A DNA stretch of 46,594 nt from positions 1 to 46,594 of the forward strand of contig MCGO01000259.1 in the NCBI GenBank assembly GCA_002104985.1, written 5' to 3'. Under the pieces are notes generated by a model. It was given only the letters and a program-made list of their open reading frames with translations. It was not told the DNA's origin and ran no database searches. This DNA comes from Rhizoclosmatium globosum. Taxonomy: Eukaryota > Chytridiomycota > Chytridiomycetes > Chytridiales > Chytriomycetaceae. Below, piece after piece: positions 21,901 through 34,245 of the stretch; position 1 is the stretch's first letter, and each line of letters opens with the position of its first letter. The position numbers and the translations under genes were made by a program.

Positions 21901-22582
21901 ACAAGGATACCGCGCAAGCATCCTCGGAAAAGTCCCCGGCTCCGTCGCCGACCTTGCACCCGGAAGCCCACGCGTCCCAGGCGGAGGATTACGTCCTTCC
22001 GGGTCCCTCCAAAAAGTCCCTGGCTGGATCCAGGACGACAACGGGTCAATCCGAAGCGGCCGCAGTGGTCGTGGCAGTAAAGCCGGGCCTATCCAGACCA
22101 GCAAGAACAATACGGATATGAGTGATTTGGATAAAATGTACAAGAATGTGGAGAGGCTTGGGTTCCAGTCTCAACAGGCTGGACGTGGAACTGGTGGAGG
22201 AGGGTACCAGCCATCGTCTCGACAGATTGCGCATTCGTATGCTAGTAGTGACGATGAAGATGCGGATGATATGGAGAGGGGACGAGCGGCGGGAGGTGGT
22301 CTTGGACGGGGACCTAGTGGTGAGAATTTGGGACAAGGTGGACGTGGAGGAATGTCGCCTAGAGGACCTGCTTCCTTGGGTCAACAGCCAATGAGTCCAC
22401 AGCAGCCACGAAGTACAAGTGCAGGTCCTCCTGGAAGAGTGCCTCGTGGAGCAAGTGCTGGTGGACCTCCTCAAGGAGTGGTTCAACTACAGCAAGTTCA
22501 ACAGCCACAACAACTCGGTCGTAGCCCAAGAAATATTTCCGCACAGCAAGGACCACAGGCTGGACAAAGAGGTCCTCGTTAA
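18953..22582 (+). CDS. AFI1/MesA-like DENN-domain protein
   Basis: Eleven exons (18953-19080, 19144-19222, 19273-19337, 19392-19532, 19591-19667, 19716-19808, 19853-19989, 20043-20378, 20429-20763, 20813-21308, 21362-22582) join without a frame break to 1035 residues. The N-terminus (LLSHVLIAEYGPQQPVPSVK, then MVPIPGVLLRNEDAYSFIL) matches the Arf3-docking/uDENN start of yeast Afi1 and Aspergillus MesA. The middle (PIVFLMNAVISEKRVVFVGN, PGFIAGTTDPSIEDRPELYD) matches the cDENN/SPA part. The C-terminal 280 residues are disordered and rich in Gly, Pro, Gln and Ser. Family members act at the cortex in polarised growth and vesicle traffic with Arf/Rab-type GTPases; that role is transferred from the family. 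This is the best-preserved gene in the window. Confidence 0.85.
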
Positions 22583-22651
22583 TTCATTTACTCAATCCAA
22601 TAGAAAATAAGGAATAAAGATTGTTGATCATCATCATACAGTCAAATCTAT

Positions 22652-23577
22652 TTATTTATTTACAATACTATAATCTTTCACAGCCTCTGCCCGCCATTTT
22701 GATCTTGCCACACCTTCATGTGGCGCTGACCATCGAGTACAAGTGTAACAGGGACAAGTATTTACAGGTTTTGAGCTTGTAGCTTCCTTCCAGTCATTTC
22801 TCTGCAACGCCTTCTCTCCAGCCTCGTGGCTCTCCACCAAATGCTTCTTTACATACGAGCCCTCATTAGACAATTCCACCCATTCACTTTCAGCCAATTC
22901 CTTAATCTTTTTGTGTTCTGCCGCACTAAGGTTATTCCAAATACGGTTCTCTCCCAATCCAAGTTTCTCCAAATCGTCGATGTGTTCCTCGAGTCGTTGT
23001 TGGTTGTTCATGATCCGTTTCGCAGCTTTCGTACTTTGAGACTCTGAGACACCATCTTCAGAGCCCTGAACCAGCGACAAAGATTCAACCTTCTTTTTCT
23101 GAGCCTGAGTAAGATCGGCCCAGGTAGTCCCCTTTGGAAAACCAAGCAAAACCAAGTCCTTTTGAATCTCTTTTTGAAGACAGTCAAAGTTTCGATCTTC
23201 CTTCATAATTTTGTTTGCAATTGAAGCGTGTTCAATCTTGGTCAGGGCCTGGGCGCGGGTCATTCCCTTTGGAAGAACAAAGAACTCGTCACGGCAAAAG
23301 AAGTTGTCTCGTGGGTAGCAGTGCCGGAGGGTTTTGTTGGTTTGGATCATTGTGTTCTGCTTGATGCTTCGGACTGTGCCCTTGTGCTCCATTTGGGACT
23401 TGGTGGATGGATGTTGATGGAAGGTGCTGTTCTGGACGCCTTTTTGAAGGTTTGGTGTGTGGCTGTTTGTGGCTGGTTCCAACCGCTTGTGGCTAAGCAT
23501 CCAAATAAATAACAATGTGGCTCAGATACTTATTTAGTATGTATATTCAAAAACAATACTCACATGCAAATCGCCAT
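22652..23577 (-). CDS. Hypothetical protein, tandem paralogue 1
   Basis: Exon 1 23564-23577 (MAICI) joins 22652-23492 over a 71-nt intron, giving 284 residues. It shares with its neighbour at 23760-24518 the block FFVLPKGMTRAQALTKIEHA and the block RLEEHIDDLEKLGLGENRIWNNLSAAE (only the order of motifs is quoted), followed by a Trp-rich stretch. It is charged and helical, with no TM segment. A Cys cluster (CPCYTC) near the C-terminus is absent from the neighbour. The family is not recognised; the tandem position points to local duplication. The stop lies 70 bp from the convergent DENN gene stop. Confidence 0.65.
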
Positions 23578-23759
23578 GTTGAGACCAATTATCAGAGATG
23601 CCTGAACAAAGTTTAAACCCAAATTTATCCTAGAAATAATAGATTTGAATATTTATTTATCGATACGAAGAATGTGATAAATCTGTGTTATTGTCCATGT
23701 ATTCCTTGCGATTAAATCGAGTACCATAATTTGGATTTATTGTTTATTCCAAAAATCAC

Positions 23760-24518
23760 TCAAATAATAAGTGCACGCTCAGATCGCCAATAGGCTCTAT
23801 CAGATCCATGACTCAATTCTGCTTTCCGTCTCCACCTCAAATCAATTTTAGCTGTCGCCTCCATCTTTCTCAACAAGCGTTCCATTGCACGCATAGCCGC
23901 CCCTTCATTCGCAAACAAATTATCATGCTTCACTTCAGCCCAATCTCCTTGAGCCATTTCCTCCAACATGGCGCGTTCAGCTCTTGTCAAAGTAGGCCAA
24001 GTACGATTCCTTCCAAACCCAAGTCCCTCCAAATCCTCCATCTCTTTATCCAATCGCCTATGTCTGTCCACCAGCTTATGTGCCGCATACACTTTTGAAA
24101 TATCCACCGCCTGGTTAAAAGCATATCGACCCGCTGGTGTATTTAGTAAAGCATACGAAGCTTGAGACGAGAAATTTGCTGCCAACGTCTCAATCCCCGA
24201 CCGTTGGAGCTTGGACAATTCGCTCCACTTTGATGGTGTCTTTTGGAAGTTCATGCCAGAGCCCAGAACCTCAAAGTCCATCAAGTCGAACTTTTCAATT
24301 TCAGATGGATGCAGTTTCAAGCTGTGGAGAATAAGGTTTCGTGCGGACCGTGCCTTTTCCGCCTTGTTCAGTGCTTCGGAAATCGACATTCCTTCAGGTA
24401 AAATAAAGAAGGGAGAACTGGGAAGGTTCTTTAGCAAGTGGTCTGTTCGTCGGATGGTTGCGTTTGTGTTGACGCTCTTGCTGCGTGTGTCACTGTACGT
24501 GGCTCCGTCTCTACGCAT
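23760..24518 (-). CDS. Hypothetical protein, tandem paralogue 2
   Basis: Single exon from ATG 24518 (MRRDGATYSDTRSK), 252 residues. Aligned motifs with the preceding gene are FFILPEGMSISEALNKAEKA and RLDKEMEDLEGLGFGRNRTW followed by an acidic Trp motif (QGDWAEV). It is helical and highly charged, with no TM segment or signal peptide. It has an extra central segment (QASYALLNTPAGRYAFNQA) and lacks the CPCYTC cluster. Function unknown; an uncharacterised family that has diverged strongly after duplication. Confidence 0.65.
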   Translation of the reverse strand: MRRDGATYSDTRSKSVNTNATIRRTDHLLKNLPSSPFFILPEGMSISEALNKAEKARSARNLILHSLKLHPSEIEKFDLMDFEVLGSGMNFQKTPSKWSELSKLQRSGIETLAANFSSQASYALLNTPAGRYAFNQAVDISKVYAAHKLVDRHRRLDKEMEDLEGLGFGRNRTWPTLTRAERAMLEEMAQGDWAEVKHDNLFANEGAAMRAMERLLRKMEATAKIDLRWRRKAELSHGSDRAYWRSERALII

Positions 24519-24704
24519 TGTAAATGTTCTTTTTTAAGGAATCAAAGGCGCTGGTCTGTGTTGGTTTTGAGGGATTTTCTAGTGGTGAAGTATTCCAGTG
24601 GCAAAGCAACTTCACACAAATAAACTCCACACTGTAAATCTGTATAAACTAATATTTGCCTCCCATAATCTTATCCTATATTTATATTCAATTCAACCGT
24701 TGCT

Positions 24705-25640
24705 TTATTTTAATTCAGACATCGGAATGTTGTCCTCATCTTCAATCAAAACCTGATGACCCGACTCAGTATTCGCTTGTGCTCTCTTTGGAGAGGCCAC
24801 AGCCGGAGGTCGAACATGTGTAGGCGACAAGTTATCCAAGTTGAAATCCACAATTCTCAGCAACACAATCAAAATAATGGTACAAGCTAGAAGTGTCCAC
24901 GGTCCCCACAGGAAACCCATAATCGGGAAACTGATGTAATACCCCCGAAGACCCGCAGTGTGATATAAATGTCCACGGTTCAACATTCCACCGACATATT
25001 CAATGTTCGAAGTCTTAATGAGAATGTCACGTTCGTTTTCTTGGTCGCGCGCAGCGGGAGTACCTTGTCCCATACGCAAGAGCTCGTCTGGAAGATTGTT
25101 TTGGAGACGCTCGAGTTCTTGGGAGGGCAGGTTGATATTAATGACCATGGTTGTGTGGTTATAGAATCTCATTGCTTGTGCGAAACAGAAGAACGAAATA
25201 CAGTAGACAAAGAGTAGTATCATGACCTATGTCAATGTAGAGGTTTTAGTTTCTAGGAATCCAGCAACCAAAATTAATCTGCATACTTTCGCACCGAAGA
25301 CTTCATCAACGACAAACCCAAAAGCATTTGATGTGTTCTTTTCAGAAGCGTTGGTAGAAATTGTTGACAGAAAGTTGATGAACCCGAACATGAGCACCAC
25401 CGCCGTCGACGCGAGAATAGACGAAACCATGATCAGATTCCTCAAACTTTGAACAGCGCAAATGTCTTTCTTGTCCCGCATCATCACAGCAACCCACGCC
25501 TTTCGTCCGTGCGATGTAACTCCAAAAACAGTCTTTTGTGGGTTCGTTCGCACGACAGACGCCAGCCAGAGATGATATACTATTAAAATAACAGCACAAC
25601 AGATTCCGACAGCGATATTCGTGGCTGTGTAGCTGTCCAT
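24705..25640 (-). CDS. DUF599 family membrane protein
   Basis: Exons 25287-25640 and 24705-25226 (60-nt intron) give 291 residues. There are four likely TM helices: near 8-28, 70-90, 118-138 and 215-240. The conserved core WVAVMMRDKKDICAVQSLRN, then SSILASTAVVLMFGFINFL and FCFAQAMRFYNH, is the signature of DUF599, a family found in plants, fungi and bacteria with no established function. The C-terminal tail (about 40 residues) is hydrophilic and acidic. It is head to tail with the tandem hypothetical pair and precedes the sensor cluster; no functional link is evident. Confidence 0.8.
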
Positions 25641-25948
25641 CTTTCGTTGGAGAGATTTTCATTTGTTCTGAAACGAAATCAAAAGGTTTGAATTTCAAAG
25701 ATTCATCACTGCTTATTCACAATTCTCGCCGACGGGATGTTTAGACTTCCCGGACCTTTCCGGAATAAAGCCAAAGCTAGAAGTCGTATAACAAATGGCA
25801 AAAATAGCAAACTAATTCATTCAGATTAAACTAGCGAATAAAAACAACTTCACGGTATATTAAGATGATGATGAAAAGACTTGAGAACATTATGTGCGAC
25901 AGCAACTTGATGAAACGACTATCGAATTAATTTTGATGAAAGGATAAC

Positions 25949-27756
25949 CTAAAGCGCTGTTCTAAGTCCAGCACCAGCGGGACGAACTGAACTTTCATCG
26001 GTCTTTTTACCCTCCAAGAAATCGTTTGCTGGGGCAGTGACGACAGAGCCGGGTCTTGCTGCAGCGTGTCCAGATGTCCGCTCACTTGCTCTTGTGGTTC
26101 CCGTAATCAAAGCATTCTTTTTGAGAAGATCAGAAAAGACCACAACCATGCTGTGAAAACACTTTTGAAGTTCTGCAAGCTCGTAAATGAAGGACCGATT
26201 CTTCACTGCAGCATCTGTTCCAAGCACATCACGGAATTTCAAATCCTTAAGGAGCTTGATTTGTTCGACAACAATATGCAGTTGTCGTGATACAAAGATT
26301 GAGAAGAGAATACCAATCAACACAAAGGATCCTATAATTCCTATCATCATGTATCCAGTTTGGGCACCTAAGCGATTTAGCTGTTCTTCAACCGCATCAA
26401 CGTTCATGTACACAACAAAAAGAAGATTGTTGCCAAGAAGGTACTGTGCATTGATTGATAATTTCCACTGCGTATTTCCAATCTTTCTATCCACAAACCA
26501 GATGGATTCCCCTCTATGTAAAGAATTTGAATCACCTATTAATTGAAAAGACGTTAAACTCACGGAAAGTAGGTGTCTTCATACACAGCCATGTTCGTCA
26601 ACTGTGACGGCAAAGAGTCGATCGGTCCATATGAAAACGTTGAATTCGCAAAGTCGGCAAAATCATGGAACAGAGGATCGTTAATATACTGAATACTTAG
26701 AATGGTTTGGTTCACAATTAAAGGCTGAAGACTTGACGTTCCCAAGACGTGTCCCGTTTCGCATTCAATCACAGCAGCGAAAATAGGAAACGAAACAACT
26801 TTAAGAATATCTCTGATTTGTTTCGAGAGAAACTCGAGGGTCCAGTCGTTCCCAAAAACCACCTTTTCGCCAGTCCCATTGTTGATAGAAAAAGTGTAGC
26901 TTGATTTAAACATGGCTCCGTCAAATGCGTAGATGTTCGAAAACCCGGATGTTGGACCAATGGCATACTCTAAGTCCGCCCCTTGTGTTCCGCCAACTGC
27001 AGTGGCAAGTGTGTTGTTGTTACCAGGATTTTCCAGCGTTCCATTCCCCGGATCGTAGTTAACTCGAATCGGCGAGCCGTATGGAACTCCTGTTTTCTCG
27101 TCGCAAAGGTAAGTGTAGAATGTCAGCCCAGTTTGATTCCACTAAAATAATTTAAATAAATGTATTGTTTGGTTTGTGTTAAATTTACCCATTGGAGCTG
27201 CTCACTTCCATTTGAGGCAATCTTATAATTGTATCCAAACTGAAGTCCTTCAGGGTAAGTCGACATATACATACTGGTTGTAAATTGCTTTAGTCCCTTC
27301 AGCTCGTACAACATAGCCCTGAAAGTGGCTTGAGTACGCTCTGGAGTTGCAAAACTCCATACATCAGTCTAAATACTAAATAAGGAAAAATCTTTTTCTT
27401 AAAAGTTCTTACCGTAAACATGCTATCCTGGATGGAAGTAATATGGCCAAGTGTCTGTGCCGAATTGCTGATGAATACGGAAACCTGAGTTGAAACTAAG
27501 AACTCAATTTCTTCAATGAGTGAAGCCACGTTTTCTTTTCCGGCAGCCATTGTCAGTTGCCTACATTAAGCGTAACTTGTTAAGTTGTTGAAGAATGAAT
27601 TTAAACGCGAATATACCATCCCAAAACTCCAACTGTGACGGCGCAAACACAAATAAAGGCAGCCATAATCATAAATAGCTTGGGCCTGTACTTCAAGACT
27701 TCAGTCATCGTCGAAGACGTGGTTGAAGGCGTGGCTGACGGACGTCGACGGCTCAT
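25949..27756 (-). CDS. Two-pass Cache-like sensor protein, paralogue B
   Basis: Five exons (27617-27756, 27413-27560, 27189-27368, 26564-27141, 25949-26513) give 536 residues with no frame break. Architecture is as in paralogue A: TM1 near 26-46, extracellular domain with FGNDWTLEF, FPIFAAVIECETG and WFVDRKIGNTQWKLSINA, then TM2 (MMIGIIGSFVLIGILFSIFV) and linker (LLKDLKFRDVLG, FIYELAELQKCFHSM). The cytoplasmic tail is only about 60 residues after SDLLKKN. It shares the fourth intron only with paralogue E, its closest relative here. TGYMMIGIIGSFVLIG and VEEQLNRLGAQ are almost identical between B and E. Confidence 0.85.
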
Positions 27757-27896
27757 AGTATTCTCTTTCTCTGCGATTTACAGCCAAGAAAGAAGTTCCA
27801 GGAAACAAAGAAACCATTCTAATGGATTTGCAAATCTGTACTTCCGATTTTTCTCCATTAGGAGTCATTGTCACCAAAGAATAGGTTCTGAGTAAC

Positions 27897-28226
27897 TGCT
27901 ATCCATTCCAAAAATACTTATTCAATCACAAATGCCAATTATCTGCTGCATTTTATATTTATAAATGCCAGGTTGCCGATAGAAAGAGATTATCCTCCAG
28001 TTTAATATGTAAAAGTTAATAATTTACCTTCATTTAAATGTTGTACAAAGCATTTTAATGAAATATTGATAGTCTTACAATTAAAGCTTTACACAAATGT
28101 ATATTGTACGGACATTTGTAAACAAATGATAGTTATAACCGTTTTTGTAAGAGATTAAAAATTATATGTGTAACATATATACTGCAAAAATAAATGCGCA
28201 CCATGATGACAAAATGTACAAAGGTT
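27897..28226. other. AT-rich intergenic stretch
   Basis: Region upstream of paralogue B and downstream of the relict copy. AT-rich, with no coding frame or recognisable element. Confidence 0.4.
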
Positions 28227-28428
28227 TTAGGTTGCTGGTCTAATGTCAGCACCAGCAGCAAGCGCTGAACTTTCATCTGTCTTTTTACCCTCAGACGAAT
28301 CATTGATTGGGGTTGCCATGACAGACGTAGGTCTCACTGCGACGCGTCCAGACGTTCGTTCACTTGGTCGAGTGTTACCCTTTATCATGGATTAGGGTTG
28401 GTGTGGCCGACGGACGTCTTGGCGTCAT
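28227..28428 (-). pseudogene. Relict sensor paralogue: both ends kept, middle deleted
   Basis: ATG 28428 opens MTPRRPSATP, matching the N-terminus of paralogue B. It breaks off after about 11 codons and continues directly into a C-terminal tail (about 28390 to the stop at 28227) with the family signature TRPSER...SEGKKTDESS. Everything between (TM1, sensor domain, TM2, linker) is gone, about 1.6 kb compared with paralogue B. The sequence upstream of the ATG also resembles the B promoter. Confidence 0.8.
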
Positions 28429-28580
28429 TTTATTCTCTTTCTCTGAGATTTACGTTAACTTGCTTCGGACTGTCAGTTTAGTATTGTCGAAATAAATTGC
28501 GCAAGTCGCGTCCTTCATTTTTGAAAACTCCAATGAACAACATGAATTCTATTGAGAAAAAAAGAAAAGGCAAAACAAAA

Positions 28581-30241
28581 TCAATTACTGGAATTATTAG
28601 TGGGCTTTGAGCCGAAATTTATGTTATCACTTGGTTTCACAGCTTCGCTGTTACCGGGACCAACTCGGCGAGTCATTTGATGGTTTCTTTTCAAAAAGTC
28701 TTTGAAAACAAACATCATGCCATTGAATGCTTTCTGTAACTCTGCAAGCTCGAAAATAAACGAATACCGTTCGTGTTCTTCGTTTAACATATCATCAAGT
28801 TTAAGATCTTGTGCAAGTTTGATTTGAGTAACTACTGCGAGTAATTGGCGTGAAATTACCAAAGCAAAACCAATTCCAATCAAAACAAAGACTGTTATGA
28901 TTCCAGCCATGATATCGCCAGTAATGACACTGAGCTTATTCAGCTGTTCTTCAACGGAATCCACATTCATATAAATGACAAAGAGTAACTGTTTGCCGGT
29001 AATGGTACAACTATTAACTCCAACCTTCCAGTTCGAAGTTCCCATTTTCCGATCTACAAACCAGTTTTCTGTTCCTGGGAAATTCACATGTATAAATTGA
29101 GCAGCATTGTTCAGGCTCTGGGACAAGTTTTGCACTGGGCCAAATTTAGAGGAAACAACTGCATAGAAATCTTGAAGATACACGTCATTCACTTGCGGGA
29201 GAGTTAAAAGCTGATCATCAAGCAAAAGAGGTGCAAAACTTGATGTTCCAAGAATATAACCAGTGTTACATTCAATCACCGCCGCAAAGATTGGGAAGGA
29301 AACGATGCTAATTATTTGCCGAATCTTGTTCGAAAGGAAAGAAAGTGTCCAGTCATTTCCGAACGTTACCTTCTCGCCAGTTACTTGGTTTGTTACAAAG
29401 TAGTAGCTACTTTTGAAAATATTTGAGTTTGCCCACACATAAACATCAGTGAATCCGAATGAATCTTTGGTGTAGTTCAAGTCGACTCCTACGCTTCCCC
29501 CAACAGTGTTCCCAAGCGTATTATTGTTTCCGGGGTTTGCAATTGTTCCATTGTTAGCATCTGTATTGGACACCAATAATCTCGTTGGAGTTCCTGTGGG
29601 ATCACATTCAAATGTATATAGCGTCATTTCAGATTGGTTCCACTAGAAATAGAATTATTAAATCAGCCAAGATCTTGCCAGTTTTACCCATTGTAATTTC
29701 AAGTTTCCATTTAAATCGACATTATAATTATAGCCGAACATAAGACCTTCTGGATAAGTCATTATATACATAGACGTTGTATATTGTTTGGAACTCTTAA
29801 GTTCCGTCAGCATCATGTTAAATGTCTGCCTTGTTCTATCTGGTGTAGAAAAACTCCACTTGTTTGTCTAAATTAAAGGGGTTTTATGAGGGAGAGTTAT
29901 TAAAAGCATTTTTATAAGAATTACCCTAAACATTTCAGCTTGTACATTTGTAATTCTTGCCAGGGTTTGAGACGAGTTAATCAAAAACTCAGAGACCTGA
30001 TTTGAAACTAGGAATTCGATCTCTTGAATAAGAGAACTGACGTTTTGCTTCCCTGCGACCATTGTTAATTGCCTGTGAGTAATTTTAGAGTCAAGAAGGA
30101 TAACAACTGAAGCCTTGATTACCATCCCAAAAGCCCAACAGTGACAGCACACGCGCATATAAACGCGGCGGTGAGAACGAACAGACGCGGTCGGAAGAGT
30201 GCAAGCAGTGATGGTCGTTGAGGTAAATCTGTTGCTTTCAT
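28581..30241 (-). CDS. Two-pass Cache-like sensor protein, paralogue C
   Basis: Exons 30123-30241, 29925-30072, 29688-29867 and 28581-29642 give 502 residues with no frame break. The N-terminus is shorter than in the others (MKATDLPQRP), then TM1 (LFVLTAAFICACAVTVGLLG). The sensor domain keeps NNNTLGNTVGG, FGNDWTLSFLS, FPIFAAVIECNTG and WFVDRKMGTSNWKVGVNS. TM2 (DIMAGIITVFVLIGIGFALV) is the most diverged of the set, with Asp next to the membrane. The linker (LAQDLKLDDMLNEE, FIFELAELQKAFNGM) is followed by a tail of about 40 residues. No output domain. Confidence 0.85.
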
Positions 30242-30356
30242 AATTTTTACTGCAGAAAAGAAAAGAGGTTAAGAAAAGGATTAGGGCCTGATGAATTAAT
30301 GAACGGAATAAAAAATAATACGGACAAGAAGAAACTTTCAATTTTTCGGATTATGC

Positions 30357-32190
30357 TTAAGAATTCTTTTTTTGTTGATCTTCATTTACTACCGTTGGAC
30401 GCCCGACACGAATTTCGTCAGTTTCATTGTTTGCAACAGAGGGAATTCCACGTAATGGAGTTTGAAAGTTCGCAGTTTCGCTAGTTTTTGTTGATGGCTT
30501 TTTTGAAGCAAATAACTTGTTACCAGAAGCATTGTTTGGAGTAGGAGAGCCTTGTGGGGGGCCTCCATCTGTGGTTGAGGGTCGAGTGGTTGTTGAATTT
30601 TTCTTTAGAAGGTCAGAAAAGACTAAAACCATGCTGTGGAAGCATTTTTGCAATTCTGCAAGCTCATAAATGAATGAGCGGTTTTTAATCTCTGCTGATC
30701 CACCTAGGACTTCGCGAAATTTGAGATCTTTCAACAGCTGGATTTGTTTGACAACAACATAGAGTTGCCGTGAAATTAGAATTGCGAACAGTATTCCAAC
30801 GACAACGAAAGAGCCTATGATTCCAATCATCATATATCCTGTTTGAGCGCTCAATTTGTTAAGCTGCTGGTCAACAGAATCAATGTTCATGTAAACAATG
30901 AAAAGCAGCTGCTTCCCATTTAAGACGTAAGCGTTCATTCCCAACTTCCAATTTGCTGTGCCAATCTTCCTTTCGACGAACCAGTTTGCCGTCCCTGGAA
31001 AGTATTCTCCAATATAAGATGCAATTATACTGAGCTGGGGAGGCAAGTTATTAACAGTCCCATATCGATTCGTGGTGTTGACAAACTGTGAAAAGTCTTG
31101 AAAAAACGGATCATTGATCTCGTTAATTTTCAAAATAGTATCATTTTGTACGGTTGGAATCAGACTTGAAGTTCCAATCACGGTTCCTGTGTCACACTCA
31201 ATCACAGCAGCAAAGATTGGAAACGAAACGATACTAAGGATTGTCCGAATTTGATTTGAAATGAAGTCCAATGTCCAGTCATTTCCGAACGTAGTTTGCT
31301 CACCAGTCACTTGATTTGTCACGAAATAGTAGGCAGTTTTGAAAGCAGAACCAGAAAAAACGTAGGTGCTTGTAAAACCCTGGTCTTCACCGAGAGCATA
31401 TTCAAGATTCACTCCAGTAATTCCACCTACTGCATTTGCCAATGTGTTATTATTGCCTGCGTTTTCCAGTGTTCCATTTCCTGCACTGAAGTCAACCGAA
31501 ATCGGTGATCCTATTGGTGTACTATTGGAGTCACAAAGGTATGTGTATGCTGTCATTCCAGATTGATTCCACTACAAAAAAATATTAAATAATGAAGAAT
31601 AATGGCGTTACATATACCCATTGAAGTTGAGGATTCCCGTTTGTGTCAAGTCCGTAATTGTACCCAACCTGGTATCCAGCAGGATAAGTATTTACATACA
31701 TACTAGTTGTAAATTGACTAGCTCCTTTAAGCTCGACTAGTTGACTTTCAAACGTCAACTTAGCACGTTCTGGCGTCGAGAAACTCCATTTGTTGGTCTA
31801 GATAAGATTAGGCAAATAGCTAATGAAGCACACTAATATTTACTCTAAACAGCTCAGCCTGCTTTGCATTTATGAGCAGAAGAGTTTCGGCGGATTGTAG
31901 GATATAGTTGGAAACTTGATTGGAGACAAGAAATTCAATCTCTTCAATCAAAGCTCCAACGTTTTGCTTTCCCCGCTGACATTGTGAGTTGCCTTTGCGT
32001 TGTTTCACAAATTAATACGACGTTTAAGTCGGATCGTCGGAACTTACCATCCAAGTACACCAACTGTCACAGCGCAAGTGCAAATAAACCCCGCCATTAG
32101 AGCAAAAAGACGCGGCTTGTATTTTAAAACTTGCGACATCGTACTAGACGTTTGAGAACCGACCAAAGAAGATCGACGTGCCAAACCCAT
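30357..32190 (-). CDS. Two-pass Cache-like sensor protein, paralogue D (one frame break)
   Basis: Exons 32048-32190, 31844-31992, 31618-31797 and 30357-31571, about 560 residues. Exon 2 has 149 nt where every paralogue has 148. The extra base fits a G4 run (31972-31976, plus-strand C4) where relatives have three, just after the QLTMSAG-type motif. Otherwise fully conserved: FGNDWTLDF, FPIFAAVIECDTG, WFVERKIGTANWKLGMNA, TM2 MMIGIIGSFVVVGILFAILI, linker LLKDLKFREVLG and ELAELQKCFHSM. The tail of about 100 residues is Ser/Thr/Pro-rich. It is the paralogue most like A in the sensor domain. Confidence 0.8.
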
Positions 32191-32303
32191 TTTTTAAGAG
32201 ATTTCCATTCATTATTTAATACTTTAAAAAAAATTATGGTATAGAGATTTTAAATGGTAATACATACTACAAAACGGCATTAAAATTGTTATAAAGTTTA
32301 AAC

Positions 32304-34112
32304 TTAAGTTGCTGTTCTAATTCCAGCACCAGCAGCGCGAACTGAAGTTTCATCGGTCTTTTTGCCTTCTGACGAATCATTTAATGGAGAGGCCACGATT
32401 GACGCTGGCCTCGCTACTCCATGTCCAGACATTCGTTCACTGGGTCGAGTGTTACCCGTTATCATGGAATTCTTCTTAAGAAGTTCCGAAAAGACCAACA
32501 CCATACTGTGAAAACACTTTTGAAGTTCTGCAAGCTCGTAAATAAATGACCGTTGTTTCACTTTCGCGTCTGTTCCAAGCACGTCTCGGAACTTCAAATC
32601 CTTTAGAAGTTTGATTTGCTCAACAACAATATGCAGTTGTCGAGAAATGAAGATGGAGAAAAGAACTCCAATCAGCACAAATGATCCTATGATTCCGATC
32701 ATCATATATCCTGTTTGGGCGCCTAGGCGATTGAGTTGTTCTTCAACTGCATCAACATTCATGTAAACAACAAAGAGTAGGTTGTTCCCCAGTAGAAATT
32801 CGGTGTTGATTCCAAGTTTCCATTGCGTATTTCCAATCTTTCTGTCTACAAACCATGCGTCTGCCCCTCTATGTTAAAGCATAAATGGTTCACCTTCATC
32901 AAAAACTACTCACGGAAAATATGTGTTCACGTACACAGCCACGTTCGTCAACTGTGACGGTAAAGAATTAATGGCCCATAAGAAAAAGTTGAATTCGCGA
33001 AGTTGGCGAAATCACGAAACAAAGGATCATTAATATCCTGAATGCTCAACATAGTTTGATTAAGCATCAAAGGCTGTAGACTCGATGTGCCTAAAACGTG
33101 TCCCGTTTCGCATTCAATCACAGCTGCGAAAATGGGAAATGAAACAACTGTAAGAATATCTCTAATTTGTTTTGAGAGAAAATCGAGGGTCCAGTCGTTT
33201 CCAAACACAACAGTTTCACCAGTTACTTTGTTGATAGAAAATGTGTAGCTTGATTTGTACATGACTCCTTCTTCAAAAACGTAAATGTGTGAAAACCCTT
33301 TGGTTGGACCAATGGCGTACTCCAAATTAGCACCTTGTATTCCACCAACTGCTGTGGCGAGTGTATTGTTGTTACCAGGATTTGCCAGTGTACCATTGCC
33401 AGGGTCATAACTAACTTGAATGGGTGAACCAAAAGGAACACCGGTGATCTCGTCGCAAAGATACGTGTAAAACGAAAATCCTGTTTGATTCCACTGATTT
33501 TTGACTATTCAGTGATCACCTTAGAATTTTGGACGTACCCATCGCAGTTGCATAGTTCCATTTGAAAGGCCCTTATAGTAGTATCCAAAGAGAAGTCCTT
33601 CGGGATAAGTAGTCATGTACATACTGGTTGTAAATTGCTTAAGTCCCTTCAGCTCATACAACATAGCCCGAAATGTGGCTTTTGAGCGCGTTGTGGGGTT
33701 GAGAAACTCCACTCATCATTCTTCAACCGCTACTTAAATCGAAGGCATCACAATAATAAAACATTACCGTAAACATACTATCCTGTATAGCAGTGATTTG
33801 ACCGAGAGTCTGTGCCGAGTTTGTGATGAAGGCCGAAACTTGCGTCGAGACCAAAAACTCAATCTCTTCAATAAGAGATCCAACGTTTTGCTTTCCTGCT
33901 GTCATAGTCAGTTGCCTGGATTGCAAGTTAGCCTTGTTAGGTGCCAGGAGAGCGGCCATTTTAAAGGCTTACCATCCCAAAACTCCAACAGTGACAGCGC
34001 AGACACAAATAAAGATAGCCATAATCATGAAGAGCTTCGGTCTGTATTTCAAAACTTCAGTCATCGTTGAAGACGCGGTCGAAGGCGCGGCAGATGGACG
34101 TCGTGGCCCCAT
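32304..34112 (-). CDS. Two-pass Cache-like sensor protein, paralogue E (two frame breaks)
   Basis: Exons 33973-34112, 33768-33915, 33539-33720, 32914-33493 and 32304-32868; five exons with the same junctions as B. Exon 3 is 2 nt longer than in B (near 33685-33700). Exon 4 lacks one base near 32972, after the NSTFSYGP motif. Either frame break would truncate the protein before TM2. Sensor motifs FGNDWTLDFLS and FPIFAAVIECETG, TM2 and the linker are otherwise intact. Its closest relative is B. It is either a recent pseudogene or a base-error victim. Confidence 0.8.
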
Positions 34113-34245
34113 ATTCTCGTTCAAGTGCGATTTCCGTTTTGAAATTGTCAGTGTAACAAAATTATTTTGGAAGCCTTTGCAGATTTTCGATGGATAAGTC
34201 AACTTTGGATCCAGACCTACTTCTTTGAAGTCCTAGAATCTCTCT

